The position numbers and the translations under genes are program-made. DNA of 64,000 nt from Sciurus carolinensis. Lineage: Eukaryota > Chordata > Mammalia > Rodentia > Sciuridae. A model generated the notes under the pieces. The model did no database searches. It was given only the letters and a program-made list of their open reading frames with translations, and was not told the origin of the DNA. Each line of letters begins with the position of its first letter. The stretch's first letter is position 1. This document shows, one piece after another, positions 46,086-58,429 of the stretch. The stretch is from the NCBI RefSeq assembly GCF_902686445.1, contig NC_062214.1, positions 46,943,454 to 47,007,453 on the forward strand, read 5' to 3'.

Positions 46086-47749
46086 GTCTCATTTCTCCAC
46101 TACTTGCTGGTGCTTCCTAGGGTCACCTCTGAAACAAAATTCTTGTCCTCATATGCTTGTTTCAGCTTTTAGGGCCTAAGGCACTGACTAATGCACTGAC
46201 AGACATTCATTCTTCAGTATTCAACTTAGAAGTTGCCTCTTCATGGAATCTGTCTGATCTTCTCTCTCTGACATGAAAGTTTGGATCGGGAATCTTGCAT
46301 GGGCTCTCTTCACACGTAGAAGGTGACCAATGTTTGTTCATTAATGGTTGATGTGTCTCTAGGTGAAAAGCAAATGCAAGAAGCATGACAGGAGACACCC
46401 ACATAGAGTTTGTCCCCCAAAGGTTTCCTGCAGATATATTGCTCTACCTCCAATCTGACCTCTGGTCAAGGTCCTCCCACTCCTGGAGGATATATTGATT
46501 AGTGCTCTCTGGGGACAGTTCCGTTGATAAACTGGCTCTTCTCAGAAATACACAACATAAACAACTTTTCAGATTTATCCCAGCCTCCATTGCTCAATGT
46601 TAGCTGTTTTCACTGGAAATATCTGTTTGGGGAGGAGATGTTTATTACTCATATGTCATTTCTCAGACCGTGGTGGACATGTGGAACCAAGCAAACAATG
46701 GACAGTAAATTTGAGGATCGAGTTTTCTACTTCAGCATTTGGCATTGTCCAGGAAACTAGGAAGCTATTTTTTTTTTCCTTCAAAGACTTGTGCCAACAA
46801 ACTAGCCTCCCCAGCTTAAAACAGCCAAGCAAACAAGCACTCAGTCGCATCTATACATTTCAAACAAAAGTACCTAAAATAGACCCTTTAGTGATCCAAA
46901 CTTGAAGTTACTGTACCTGCAAATGACATCAGATTAATTTCTTGGCCTGAATCCAAAGTAAATGGACTTGTGTTCATTGCATTTTAAGGTAAATGTGTCT
47001 TCTGCAATAGTCGAGTGGTAGCAAATAGCTGATAAGCCATTGAGGGATTCATTAGTCATTTTCAGAGGGCTTTTCTACAAGGAGGTCCATCTACTTAGCA
47101 GCTGCAAGCATGTTCCCTGGAAACTGAAACTAAATGAACAGGAGATTTGTTTTCTAAAAACAAACCAGAACAAGAAAAACTATTCTACAATTAAAAGTGA
47201 GGTGTAGCCTTTGGGGTCTTTGGATAAAGAAAGATGCCCTGATAGCCTTATGGATTAAGACCATTGGAAAAAACACTGTGAGGTCTCTGCTAAATATCAA
47301 ATGTGGCTGATACTCTAGGTGGGGAAAAGAACTAGAAAGTCATTTGCCAAGATCTCTCAATGAGTAGTGAGTCTGTACTGAGTTTCCCACATAAATGAAG
47401 CAAAGGTGAAATCAAGCCAATAATGACCCTGACTTTGGTGAGGTTGGCTTGTTTTCTATGGCACACATATGTAATAAGATACCAATGTATAGAGGTGGGA
47501 TGGATGGCCAGCTAATAAATTTCTTTTCCTTTGGCTTCATGATGTTGCATAAGATGAATCTCAATAGAAGGACTGAGCTCAAAGCCCTGGTGGACACTCA
47601 TATCTACCTATAATCACAAAGGTTGGGAAACAATAAACCAAAGACAGGAGGGCAAAGAAATATACAGGAGGGGTATGAGAATACAGCCCAATTCCCCATT
47701 GTGTGAAGTGAGGCCCAGGCAAAGGCTGGAGACTATAGCAAATGATAGT
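46086..47749. other. Non-coding sequence, no gene seen
   Basis: No repeat family or coding signal recognised. The 102-codon plus frame at 46597-46905 has no domain and is opposed by a minus frame. Confidence 0.45.
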
Positions 47750-47960
47750 CCTGAGCAGGTGCTCAGAGAACAGCTGTCTTACACATAAAGCTCATATTAA
47801 AGCCAGTGTGTTTACTGTATAATTATATTTACCTTTAATGCCTGCTGGGCATTATTCTTATGCCCCATTGTAGCTCAGCCGAACATTTCATTTTGCGTGA
47901 TGAGAAGCTGATTCTTCACTCTCTCCCTACTATGCATCAATACATTTTTTCAAAAGTAGG
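47750..47960. promoter_or_regulatory. Candidate conserved non-coding element
   Basis: Repeat-free AT-rich block with 'agaacagctgtc' (E-box CAGCTG near 47772), 'tgtttactgtataattata' and 'tttcattttgcgtgatgag'. Weak, composition only. Confidence 0.22.
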
Positions 47961-48374
47961 GACATATCATGTAAAACGGGGCTACTACTGGTTTGAGTTC
48001 TGAAAGAGTTTTCCCTGACATTACATAAACTATCAGTTAAATGAAGTAACAAGACTAGCAAAGCTTGGGCCCTTTTCTCTCTGACTCTGTCTCATTTTAG
48101 TCAATAAAGCACTTAGCAGAATTCAAGTTTGATGTGACCTTTTTCTGCCTCTAACAGAGGCAGAGGAAGAGAGAAAATAAAACCATGGCAGAGGCTCTTC
48201 ATGTTACATAGAAACAGACTGTGTGATCCCCATCGCTTAAAAACATTTAGTGAATCTGTAGGCAATGGATATACTGATCTGGGAGGATTCTGGAAATAAA
48301 GGTTGGGAGCCTGCAAAGATGTGAAGAGCTATACTACTACTTGTTGAGGCCTGTTTTAGGTATTCTGGTACAGA

Positions 48375-48550
48375 AAAGAAGACTTTTTTTTTTTTTTTAA
48401 TAATCACAATGAAATATCCCTTTTTTAATTTAAAAATTTTTGGTTTTTAAAGGTTTTTAATTATAAATGTAAATAGAGTTCAGTGTGATATTTCTACACA
48501 TGCATCTGGTGTGCACTGATCAGATCTTATCACCATAAAAATATGAAAAG
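48375..48550 (-). repeat. Poly(T) and probable L1-derived fragment, antisense
   Basis: A T-run near 48385-48398 is followed by 'ttttaattataaatgtaaatagagttcag' and 'atatttctacacatgcatctggtg'. These resemble antisense L1 3' UTR. Low certainty. Confidence 0.35.
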
Positions 48551-49720
48551 TCTTCTGTAAGTCTCAAAGCAGTTAACCTTTAAGAAACTACCACTTGTAG
48601 ATTTTGGCATGACATCAACAAATAATATCTACAATGATCTGGAAAAGGTATGTTAAAATCCCTTCCTTTCTGTACAACAATCTGTATAAAGTTAGCTTTT
48701 CTTCATTTACCTCAACCAAAATAACAAAACAACAGATTTAATATAAAAATAGTTATGAGAATCCAGTTAATATTAAAGAGATCTGTAAAAATGTAAAATA
48801 TGCTTGTCTTCTCCCTAATTGTGTTTGGTTTAAGAAAATTTAGTTATTTTTATTTAAAAATATGTTGTTTATGTTAACATTTAGTGGGTTTATTGCTGTT
48901 ATTTCAACATGAATTAATAAATTTTTGTATTTTATCAATTTCAAGTTTTAATATGTTAAATATAAAATCAATATCAATAGATATAACCCACATAAACAAG
49001 CTCTCAGGGATGCCATACCCTCCACCTTTGTCAGGCACCATAGGGAGGAGTACCCTATTTATTTGCTCATCTATGGAGTCTAGAGTAGGGTATACATGAG
49101 CCCCATTCCCTCTGATACTCAAATTATTGGAGGATTGGAGCTTGCAATTCATCTATCATTCCCACACCAGTTACTGTTGATTCTTGGAGTAAAAGAAAGT
49201 TTCCTAAAGACAGCTCCTATATCTAATGTGGATAAAGAGCTGAGGATTTTGAAAGATTCCCCATTGCAGAGGCCACATTCAAAGTTGGAGATTCCAGAGG
49301 TGTTAATAGTCATAACCTCAACACGCAACATCACCAATGATGGCTATTGATTTTGGTCAGCTTTGCCAAGACAGGTGTCCTGCTCCTCAAATCTGCTCAT
49401 GTCAAGAAACTGCTTCCCTTGGACAGTCTTATGGTTGTGGTTAATCTTCATAACTCCCCTGGAAAATAGCTAAAAATGACTGTGTCTAGTAGAAGATGAC
49501 AACCACCTTCTCTCATGATTTTGACAGACTATCCTGAAGTCTCTTTTGCATCAGATAGCAGCAGCATCATTATAGCACTTTGTTGTTTTAATTATGAGTC
49601 AAAACCAAAGTATTCATTACTTATCTACCTGATATTTTATATTTTAGGTTTGCATTTTTAAGCATTTTAATTATATGCTAAGTTATACAGAAGATTCTTT
49701 GAGAAAAGCAAATTTATAGA
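48551..49720. other. Non-coding sequence, no gene seen
   Basis: AT-rich. Frames of 60-84 codons on both strands at 48884-49350 overlap each other and have no domain. Confidence 0.45.
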
Positions 49721-49733
49721 AAGCCATCTTCAT

Positions 49734-49918
49734 TGGGTACAGTAGAGCATACTTGTAGCCCTAGCTACTCAGGAGGTTGAGGCAGGAGGATCACAAGTTC
49801 AAGGTCAGCCTGGGCAACTTAGCAAGATCCTGCCTCAAAACAAAAAATAAAAAGTGATGGGGATGTAGCTTGGTAGCAAAGTACCCCTGAGTTCAATCCC
49901 AGTACCACACATAAAAAA
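49734..49918 (+). repeat. B1/ID composite (MEN-type) SINE
   Basis: B1 half 'gcatacttgtagccctagctactcaggaggttgaggcagg', linker 'cttagcaagatcctgcctc', ID half 'tggggatgtagcttggtagc' to 'gagttcaatcccagtacc'. 'agccatcttcat' (49722-49733) and 'agtcatctttat' (49919-49930) are the target duplication. Confidence 0.92.
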
Positions 49919-49930
49919 GTCATCTTTATC

Positions 49931-50964
49931 TTTCATGAAAAGTTGGGAGACTAGATATGTGTTAGTTTTCTCTTTCAGGGTCACTACAATGCACCATTCA
50001 TCAGCTCTTTCTTTTATTTTTTATTTAGCCATGCATTTATTTATTTGTTCAACAAAATTCAAAGTATTTTCTAAGCAGTGGAGTTGGAGAATTTGAAAGA
50101 AATGTTTCAAAACGCAAGTCATGGAGACTATGATAGAAAAAATCACAATCACATCATAAAAAAAGTTGGCATTATACAAAGTAGCTGTTTTGTCTAATCG
50201 AATGAAGTCGCCATTTTTAAAAATTTGAAAGAGATTCAACAACTTGTGCAAAGTAACACTCAGTTTTCTGAAGAATAAAAAATAAAATAAAGAGATTGGA
50301 AGATGTCTCATCTTCTGCTGATGCCAAAATAGATATTTAATAACGATTAGTTCCTTTTCTTTTACTCTGAATTCAGATCCTGGTCATCTTTCACTAAATT
50401 TCCTCTTTTTCTTCAGTCCATGGTTGTCACATAGAATTAAATATTGATGATGAAACAGACCCACTGAGTGGGTCACAGAGATAAAAGATACTGAATGCCC
50501 TGACTGCAAGTAAGCAGTTGACAGATGAATCCCAGCTCCTGGGGTTTGTGCTTAAAAAAAGATACACCTGCCTACAGGTGGTTAAGCAGAGATCCATTTC
50601 TATAGAAGGGACTGCCATAAATCAGAAAGAGATAAAAGCATTTAAAACCAACAAAGCAGGCAACATTTTTTGAGTAATTGAGCCTCGTTTTAGAAAACAA
50701 GAAATGTCTGTGTTAGTCCTTGTCTTTCAAACATTATTCTCTGTTTGGTTAAGCTATACAAACACCAGGACTCTGATGTAAGCAAGACTTTTTCTTTTTG
50801 TATGTTGTACATAAATGTCTTTAATCTTTTGAGTTAGGAATTTATTGGTTGAGTTTTCCTGGGTAAATTCAGCAAAGCTCTAAAATGGTTTTTCCTCCCA
50901 AAAGATATGAAGCAGGGAGGAGGCAAGGAAGGGTCAGTGAAGCTCAAACCAGAAACCAAACTGA
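49931..50964. other. Non-coding sequence, no gene seen
   Basis: The part at 50030-50110 ('ttatttgttcaacaaaattcaaagtattttctaagcag') may be a piece of the old repeat family seen at 22262. Otherwise nothing recognised. Confidence 0.4.
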
Positions 50965-51068
50965 AGAAGAAAGAAGGAAGAAAGAAAGAAAAAAGAATAA
51001 AAGAAAAGGAAAGAAAATAAAAGGAAAAAAAGAAAAGGAAAGGAAAGGAAAGAAAAGAAAAGAAAGAA
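50965..51068. repeat. Purine-rich (GAAA/GGAAA)n tract
   Basis: About 100 bases of almost pure A/G with GAAA, GGAAA and AAAGA units. The overlapping Lys-rich 75-codon frame is an artefact. Confidence 0.93.
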
Positions 51069-51769
51069 TTTTCTGGAACAAGAGAGTAGGTGAGAAAGTT
51101 CAGTTGGCTTGACTTTTAACCAGCTTGACCCTGGGCCCAGATTAATGTACCTCTGGTCAGGTGGGGACAAAGCAACTTCAGTTGAGCTTGCCAGTTGCAA
51201 ATCAAAGTTGCCTCTTGGGGCTCAACAACAAACAAAACAAACCCACAACACCATGATTTAACCTCACAGTTGTGCTCTGGCCACTTACTCTGGTTCTTTC
51301 TACCAGTTCAATGGTCACGGTCACATCACAGTCTGTTTTTTTCCATGTTTGATCAAAAAACCTGGGATTCACTCAAGTCTCCTCTCTTGCATGAGCTGGT
51401 GAGGACAGGCAGGAAGTGTTTCATAGTTTGTTGGGAACAGAGAGCAGGTAGGTGTCAGAAGCAGCAGAGACTGCTTCAGGTTTCATTTTGATCCCCTCTC
51501 ACACTTGTTCCGCTCCCAGCCCCTGTCCCTGCATCTGTCTTTTCCAACTCCAAGGAAAGACTTTATACAGAGCGTTTGTAGAAAATGGTTGGCCCTCTGA
51601 TAGTTCTGCTTGATAATTTTAACCAAAAGAGTAAAAATTTAATGCTTAAAATAGATGAAAAGATCTTTCTCTTGCTTCTCATGACTTTCAGAATTTTCAA
51701 TTTTTCTAGGAATTTTCAAAGGATAACTATCTGTGAGATATAAGTCAAAGGACTCTAGTTGTTGATTGT

Positions 51770-52115
51770 AGTAGTTTGCTAGGGCTGCAGTAACAAATAC
51801 AATAAGCGGGAAAGCATATACAAAAGACTTTAGCGTCTCATAGTTTGGGAGACTGAAGTCCTTGATCCAGGTGTGGATTGACGGGGTCGATTCCTGCTGA
51901 GTGCCACAAGGAAGAATCTCTTCTATGATTTTCCCCAACTTCTGGCAGTTTGTTGGCAATCTCTGATGCTCCCTGGCAATCTCTGACGAGTTCCCCGTGT
52001 GTTGCTATATTGGATTAGGGGCCCACTGTACTCCAACATAACCTTAGCTTAGTGAAGTAGATCTCCATTGATCCTATTTAGACATGATGTCACACTCTGC
52101 AGTACAAGGGGTTAG
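51770..52115 (-). mobile_element. MLT1-like MaLR LTR, antisense
   Basis: 'gtagtttgctagggctgcagtaacaaat' is the antisense LTR end. It is followed by 'gtttgggagactgaagtccttgatccaggtg', 'attcctgctgagtgccacaagg' and 'atattggattaggggcccac'. A piece 'tggcaatctctga' is doubled at about 51953 and 51975, a small internal duplication. Confidence 0.75.
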
Positions 52116-52690
52116 TGAATCAATCCTTAAATTGGGGGGGAGAGGAGATGCATGATTCATTCAATAACATTGAATAAAATGGAGTGTTTCTGTTGCATGT
52201 AGCAACCCAAGTTCCCTTACTAGATAGGAAACAGGACTTGGGTATATAGTGTATGTGTAGGATGGACACAAACTGTGTGTGTCGAGAGGGAAGTAGGGTG
52301 GCCAATTGTCCTGTTTGCCTTAAACTGAGAAGATCCTGGAATATACAACTTTCAGGATTGAAACAGTGCAAGTCCTAGACAAACATCATGAGTCGATCAA
52401 TCTAGCAGGGGAACCTCTCTGATAACAAAAACATTTGCAAATCATCATTTCACACCATATTCACAATTCTGTTGTCAAACCCAGACCATTGATTAGAGAA
52501 AGATGCAGACACTTAAGTAATAGAGGTAACTTGAAAGTCTCGTGAAGGAGCTGGAAAGGGTAGGGATGTGTGTCATTGCCAGTGCAGAGCAAGTCATGTG
52601 CATGTGCCTGGGTAAGATAGTGATTCATCACAATCACATGCTTCTCAAAGAAATCAGAACACAAAAAATATTTGTCATAAGGGAGATTAA
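52116..52690. other. Non-coding sequence, no gene seen
   Basis: No repeat family or coding signal recognised. A G-run lies at 52134-52140. Confidence 0.4.
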
Positions 52691-53008
52691 GAAAAAAATA
52701 CTGGAAGGGAAAAGGGGTTACTGAGGAATGAAACACCAACTTATGCTGTATGCATGTATGAATATATTACAATGATTCCCACTTTTATGTACAATTAAAA
52801 TTTACCAATTAAAAATAAATAAATAGAAAGGAGGTCAGTAGAGTAGAGGAGGGGGGTCAGCGGGTGACAGGAGGGAAGGGAAAGGGGAAATACTGAGGAA
52901 TGAAGTGGAGCAAATTAGGTTATGTGCATTTATGAATGTGTCACAACAAACCCCACTATTATGTAGAGTTATAAGGCACTAATAGAAATATAATTAAAAA
53001 AGAAAGAA
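52691..53008 (+). mobile_element. Two L1 3' ends in tandem
   Basis: Unit A (52691-52825) and unit B (about 52866-53008) share the order 'gaagggaaaaggggttactgaggaatgaa', 'gcatgtatgaatatattacaa' and 'cccacttttatgtacaatta', and each ends A-rich. Units A and B differ at many positions. They are either two insertions or an old duplication. Confidence 0.75.
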
Positions 53009-54499
53009 TGGCAAGGGGGTTCTTTTAAGAATTTTGATTTGGAAAAAAAAATTACATTTAAAGGGTTATATAATGATTTATAGAGTAATATAGAAAAATA
53101 GAAAACATGGAGGGAACTACATACCGGCTTAGATTAAAGAGTTATTTCCAGTTCTATGTCAAGTTAGAAAATCATATGAGATTTGAAATGAAATAATGAT
53201 TAAGAAAGACTTTTACCAGCTATGTAAAATGTATCATAGAAACAAATACAGGGGTATTTAGGAAATCATATTGAAAAGAATTTTGAATTATACATAGAGA
53301 CCATGAAAAGCTAAATAAAAATAAGGGATCCCCAAATCTAGAAAGGCTTCCAGGAGAGGATCATGTAAGAGTTTAATAATTTTGAATAGACTGAATAAGG
53401 AAGTGAATGAATTATCACAAGCATCTTTAGGACATTGGAGTCTAATTTACCTATATCCTGAGCAGCTTCACCTCTGGAATTAGAAAACCTGAGTCTAAAC
53501 ACTTCATTATGAGCAACAGAGACTCAGACAGCAGAATTCTCCAAACTGCTGTGTAGTATGTGCTTCAAAATTGCCCATCCGAGATTCAGTAGTGAGGAGT
53601 GTTTATCCACTGGTTCTTACCCTCCACAGGGCAAGTTTTCCCAGTCACAGATAAGTGACTGTTACATCCTTGCATTCCAGACCATGCCTTCATGGGTGTC
53701 TGAAAGTGTCCTACTTTGGGTTTCTCCAAAACTGAGACTGAGAAAAGTATTTGGGTACCTATGATTCTTTGAGAAATGTTCCCAGGAAGGCAGAATGGAG
53801 AAGTAAAGAAAGTGAGACAAAAAAGGAAGAAAAGCAAAAGGGTACCCATTAATCTGTTTACAGCTGTAGGCCCTGGGCTCCATCTCCCTGGGAGCCCTAG
53901 GAGGAGTCCTGTGGATCATGCCTCTAATCTTTCTTTCAAGGGGCAGAAGGCTGGGGCACTCCCCACAGATTCCCCTCCTCCATTGTTGGACAACTGCCCC
54001 AGGAGTGTCAATTCCCCAAGGCTCTGGGGCTTCACTGCCAACAGCAGAGTGAACACTTTACCTTCAGAAAAACCCTAAGGCAAAACAACAGCAAAAACAA
54101 AGTTTTAGGGAAATAAGCCTGGTAGCTGCATGGTCCTCCTCCACCCTTGCTGGCTTCCCATGCCTTCAGCCCTGATTCAGGTTTCACGATCTCTTGAAAC
54201 TGTGACTGTGACTGTGACTGCTTTCTCCATTTCTGGCTTCTTAAGTACCCCACTCTTTCTTCTCCACCTGTGTCCAAGCAGACACCTCAACTTGTCTTTA
54301 CTCCAAAATCTGGGCAGCAATCCCTCGCCTAGGTGAGTGCCTGTCAGATGAAGCCCCTTGCCCTGTGAGGCCAGTCCTCATCTGATTCCCCGTTTTCATT
54401 CTCCAGCATTTTTCACACTAATTCCCACTGTTCACCCTTGTGGATGAACACAAGTTCAGCTTCAGCTGGTGTTGTAACTCCCACCTGGATCCCCTCTCT
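53009..54499. other. Non-coding sequence, no gene seen
   Basis: Frames up to 100 codons on both strands at 53558-54336 compete and have no domain. A TGTGAC hexamer repeat lies at 54200-54221. Confidence 0.45.
54200..54221. repeat. TGTGAC hexamer repeat, 3-4 units
   Basis: 'ctgtgactgtgactgtgact' is a short perfect tandem run. Confidence 0.9.
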
Positions 54500-54760
54500 C
54501 CACCGCCTAATTTCCTAAGTAGCCCCGCCCATTTCTCAGATACCTCCTCTCCCATTAAGCCTTCTGTGATCCTCAACCTTCCTACCCCACAAATCCACAT
54601 GCACAATACCCACTTCACACATACTACACCCACTACTTGTATCACCCCTAAACAGACCTTCCTGTACCTCATACACAGCAGACACACACACAACACACAG
54701 ACTCCACCAACTTCCCTTTGTGTTGTTGATTCCTCCCTTCCGTGTGTTCTAGTGTTTTAG
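54500..54760 (-). repeat. L2-age repeat, antisense, in a C/A-rich stretch
   Basis: 'tttctcagatacctcctctcccattaagccttctgtgatcc' is like the reverse of the old 'ggaaggcctctctgaggagg' type sequence. A CA-rich part follows at 54600-54720. The 106-codon plus and 92-codon minus frames are composition artefacts. Confidence 0.4.
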
Positions 54761-55319
54761 TTACATCTTTATTGTAGGTCACCAAGTTTAACCTTGTGTT
54801 AGAGTTATGTATATTTCCTCCCAACTTTTTCTTTATGTGACACTTAATGCAGGTGTTACACCTGATTAGTTTTTGTTCCCCACAAACAAATCAATGTCAC
54901 ATGCATAGCCGCCTCAGTGAACTCCAGTTGAATTAAACTGGATGCAATAGAATTAAAGTTAATTTCACAGGCAGAGGAAACAGAATGAATAATTGCATAG
55001 GAGTGGGAACCCCCGGGGCCTTTTGGGGAAGATGAGCTGTGCTTTTTCTTAACTAACTCCATGATGGCAAAGATTTATTATCTTACTTACTATACCTGAC
55101 TACAACCTACATCCTAACTTCAGAACTGTGATAGCAGGAAGCAAAGTTCCCCTCTGTAGACAGCACTGAAAGACCCAGAGAAGAAGTTCAGTCAAACTGA
55201 GAGAGGCTGAGGACAGCAATGCCAAGGCCATGCAACCTGGCAGAGGGTTGAATCTCTACCAGAAGTTCATGGAGTCACTACATTGAGCCGAAGCACAATA
55301 TGATTAAAGCAGCACTTTA
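54761..55319. other. Non-coding sequence, no gene seen
   Basis: Nothing recognised. Confidence 0.4.
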
Positions 55320-55745
55320 ATAATGGACCATTAGGTGTATTTAGGTGGAAAAATCTTCACATTTTGCAAATAAGGCAGGTAGGCATTGTCTGCCTCATCG
55401 GAAATTCCACACACAGCTTGATGTACTCACAAATTCACAATTCAGAATTAATTGGTTTTTAGGCCATGCATTTAGGTCAGATCTCCCAGACACTCCATTT
55501 CATGTGGTGAAAAGAAATTAAGTCAATTTTCCCCCTGCCAGACCCTCGGCTCTCATCTCGCAGGCCTGGAGAGCCGTCCCTCTGCACGAGCGGGAGGAAG
55601 ACAACCTTTAAAGGCATTCTCATTATTTCTCAGAGAGATGTCATTAAGTACTGTAAACATGTCCTGAATGAGTCCATGTCACAAAGACGGCAAAGTGTTT
55701 ATAGAATAAAAGCCTATAAGCGCCAAAGTAAGATAAAATGGGGGA
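55320..55745. promoter_or_regulatory. Candidate conserved non-coding element
   Basis: Repeat-free block with dense factor-like words: TTAATTGG (55448-55455, homeodomain type) and TGTAAACA (55652-55659, forkhead type). It also has retained CpGs around 55545-55590 (cctcggctc, tctcgcagg, gagccgtcc, cacgagcggg). No frame of note. This is the most enhancer-like block in the window by eye, but conservation was not tested. Confidence 0.35.
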
Positions 55746-57155
55746 GGAAGCAAAGAAAGAGGGAGAGAAAGAGATTTTTTTTGAAAAAGGAAAAGGAAAT
55801 GTCTTCTTGACCAATGAGTTGAGTTAAAGTTGTAGACCCTGAGTAAATTGCCCAGGTGAGCTTGGTCACAGAGGAAAACAGGAATAGGATCTACCTGGGT
55901 TCAGGGATCCACTGCCCTACTTCCAAGTCCCTAAAAGATATCCCTAATTGACAGCACCCATCTCTCCCTCTGAATTCACACCTGGCAGACAGTGCCAATT
56001 GATTACCTATACGCTCCTCTGAATTCACACCTGTCCTCAGAATTCTTGGTAAGAAAGCAGTCAAATTAGTCATACTAAGCTGAGTTTAAACTTACTAATA
56101 TTTCTGTTTGAGAGGGACCTGGGAGTGTTCCTTTTTCAAGCCTATGATATTGTTATAACAAAGATGAGATGAACACACTGTCTTATTTGTACACTGTTTT
56201 ATTTGTTATTTTACTCTGCATTGTTTACAATCAAGTTAAGAAGACAAGCTGCTTGGAGGTCTGCACTGATTTTAATCCCCAAAGTCTGACAATGTGTGAG
56301 CACACAGAATGCAGGATGATATCTGAAATGCGTGGTACATGGGTTGTAGAAGATCAGTATGCTCATTTCCAAGGAAGAAAGATAGCATCATGGCTTGTCT
56401 TTGGGGCTCAACAACCAAAAACTCTATGCCTGCTTCGTTTAGGCAGCAGAAAGACCTGAAAATCTGCAACCCCCTGGGGCAGGCCTTGATCAGTGATTGA
56501 CAGTGTGGAAGTATAAAACACAGCCATCTTACCTTGAGGTGGACAAGTACTGTGTGTTCTAAAGTTCAATAGGGTCAGGCTGGCACTACCAAAACAAGTC
56601 TGAATCACATTCTCTCTGGGTTTACTACCTTTCTGCTCTGCTTTTCCCAAGTCCTTACCTATTTGTCCTGGGAATACTTTCTTAACAGATTATCACTTGC
56701 ATGTGAATGCTTATCTTGGGCACAGTAATAGCTGTAGATCATAAGCTCTAGTAAGGCAAAGTGCAAGCCTCACCTGTGTTTTGTCACTCTAAGGAGGCCA
56801 GACCTGCTCCTAGGATTCCTCTTGCCCTTTTCTCTTGGGGTGTGCCTGGCCTCCTCTATAACTTGAAGAAACAGATCCTGAAACACTGGGCTGCTCTGAT
56901 GGATTCTACAAATGTCATTCGTTATGAATGCTCCTTGTTCTACAGGCAAGTAGCTACGTGGAGAATTTGGGTCAGGTATTCAAAAAAGTAATGCCCCTAA
57001 ATCAGCTGACACAAAACTGTGAAAGTCCATCCAAAATTTACCAAGAGGAAGTATGAGAAGAAGCTACAATCTCTAGTACAAATAACTGGAAAAAGTTTTG
57101 TGCGCTTAAAAACATGTGTTGAAGAAACAGAAATCATAAGCAAAAAATAACAAAA
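55746..57155. other. Non-coding sequence, no gene seen
   Basis: Frames up to 96 codons at 56169-56650 lie on both strands and have no domain. No repeat family recognised. Confidence 0.45.
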
Positions 57156-57345
57156 TAAGCCAAGCACATTGTGTATGTCCATAATCCTAGTTAAATCAGG
57201 AGGCTGAGGAAGAAGAATTATAAATTACAGGCAAGGCTGGGCAATTTAGTGAAATCCTGTCTCAAAATAAAATAAAAATGACTGAGGATGTAGCTCAGTG
57301 TTATTGATATACCCCCAATACCACAAATGAACAATAAATAATTAA
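57156..57345 (+). repeat. Old B1/ID composite SINE, diverged
   Basis: 'aagccaagcacattgtgtatgtccataatcctag' and 'caggaggctgagg' are the B1 half. 'aaatcctgtctcaaaata' is the linker and 'actgaggatgtagctcagtg' the ID half. Confidence 0.8.
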
Positions 57346-57744
57346 ATAATCATACCACTGCTTAGAATAACTGCTTATAACATTTTGGTATATATGTATA
57401 CTTAGACTTTATATCCTCCATTTGCAAATTTGATGACCTAAAAATATTATAATTCACTTTTCATAATCAGCTTTCATTTCATCATCAATGCAAACCACAG
57501 TTAGAATTTTCTATGCTATGTCCCTTGCTATCAACTTACAAAGTAGTTTTACTTATTTATTGTATTTCACAGGTAAAATAATTTGTTCTGTTTTTAAATA
57601 AATAGGCAGAAATTTTGAACTCAGTTGAGTATTAATTCCTTCAAAGCAATAACCTGAAGGAATTATTTCCTGTTCAAACAGTGCTGTTAAAAATAATCTG
57701 TGGCTGTGAAATTTAGAAGCCTAGAATACATCTAAAAAACATCC

Positions 57745-57886
57745 AAAAATGGCCAGGCATGGTGGCACATGCCTAAATTCCAGTGTCAGGAGGCTAATGC
57801 AGGAGGATAGCAAGTTCAAAGCCAACCCCGACACCTTAGCAAGGCCTTGTCTTAAATAAAATAAAAAGGGACTGGGTATGGATTAG

Positions 57887-57935
<49 letters not shown>
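57745..57935 (+). repeat. B1/ID SINE, truncated in the ID half and ending in (TA)n
   Basis: B1 half 'ggccaggcatggtggcacatgcc' to 'aatgcaggaggatagc'; linker 'cttagcaaggccttgtctt'. The ID half stops after 'gactgggtatgg' and a (TA)n of about 23 units follows at 57889-57935. Confidence 0.88.
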
Positions 57936-57939
<4 letters not shown>

Positions 57940-58429
57940 AATGACTGGGTTCTTCATTTGTTTGAAACTGTTTAAAGTCAATCAGAGCCACTGAGTTTGA
58001 GAAGGAAGATTAAAAAAACAAAAAATGGGTAAAAACACCTAGAGTCAAAACTAAAATTTGACCAGAGGGTAACTGAATTGGATGTTTCATGCCCACACAC
58101 AGGATAAGTGAGAATTTCACACATTCACATGTCTGGCAAAGGAAAACATCTACTTATATTTGTATTTGCATTGTGTTGTCTTAATTGTTTAAATAATTGT
58201 CTTCTTACAGAATATATTCACAAAGTATTATGTGAATTTCTAAAGCTATCATACTCTGGGCCTCTACTTCAATTGCAGTCTGTCCTGCAATACTCCATAA
58301 CCCTATTCAAGAGCTCTGGGACTCCTGGGACTCTTCACCTGAACGTCATAGTCTGGGAACTCCCAAAATAGAATGCATTTTTTCTGTTGCAGGAAGTTAG
58401 TTTAACATTTAGCAGATTCTGAATAGGGA
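57936..58429. other. Non-coding sequence, no gene seen
   Basis: Nothing recognised. The 87-codon frame 58108-58371 has no domain. Confidence 0.4.

Noticed and set aside
45835..46172. 85-codon (KGREG) and 79-codon (SLPFP) frames
   Set aside because: Direct translations of the TTCCC array.
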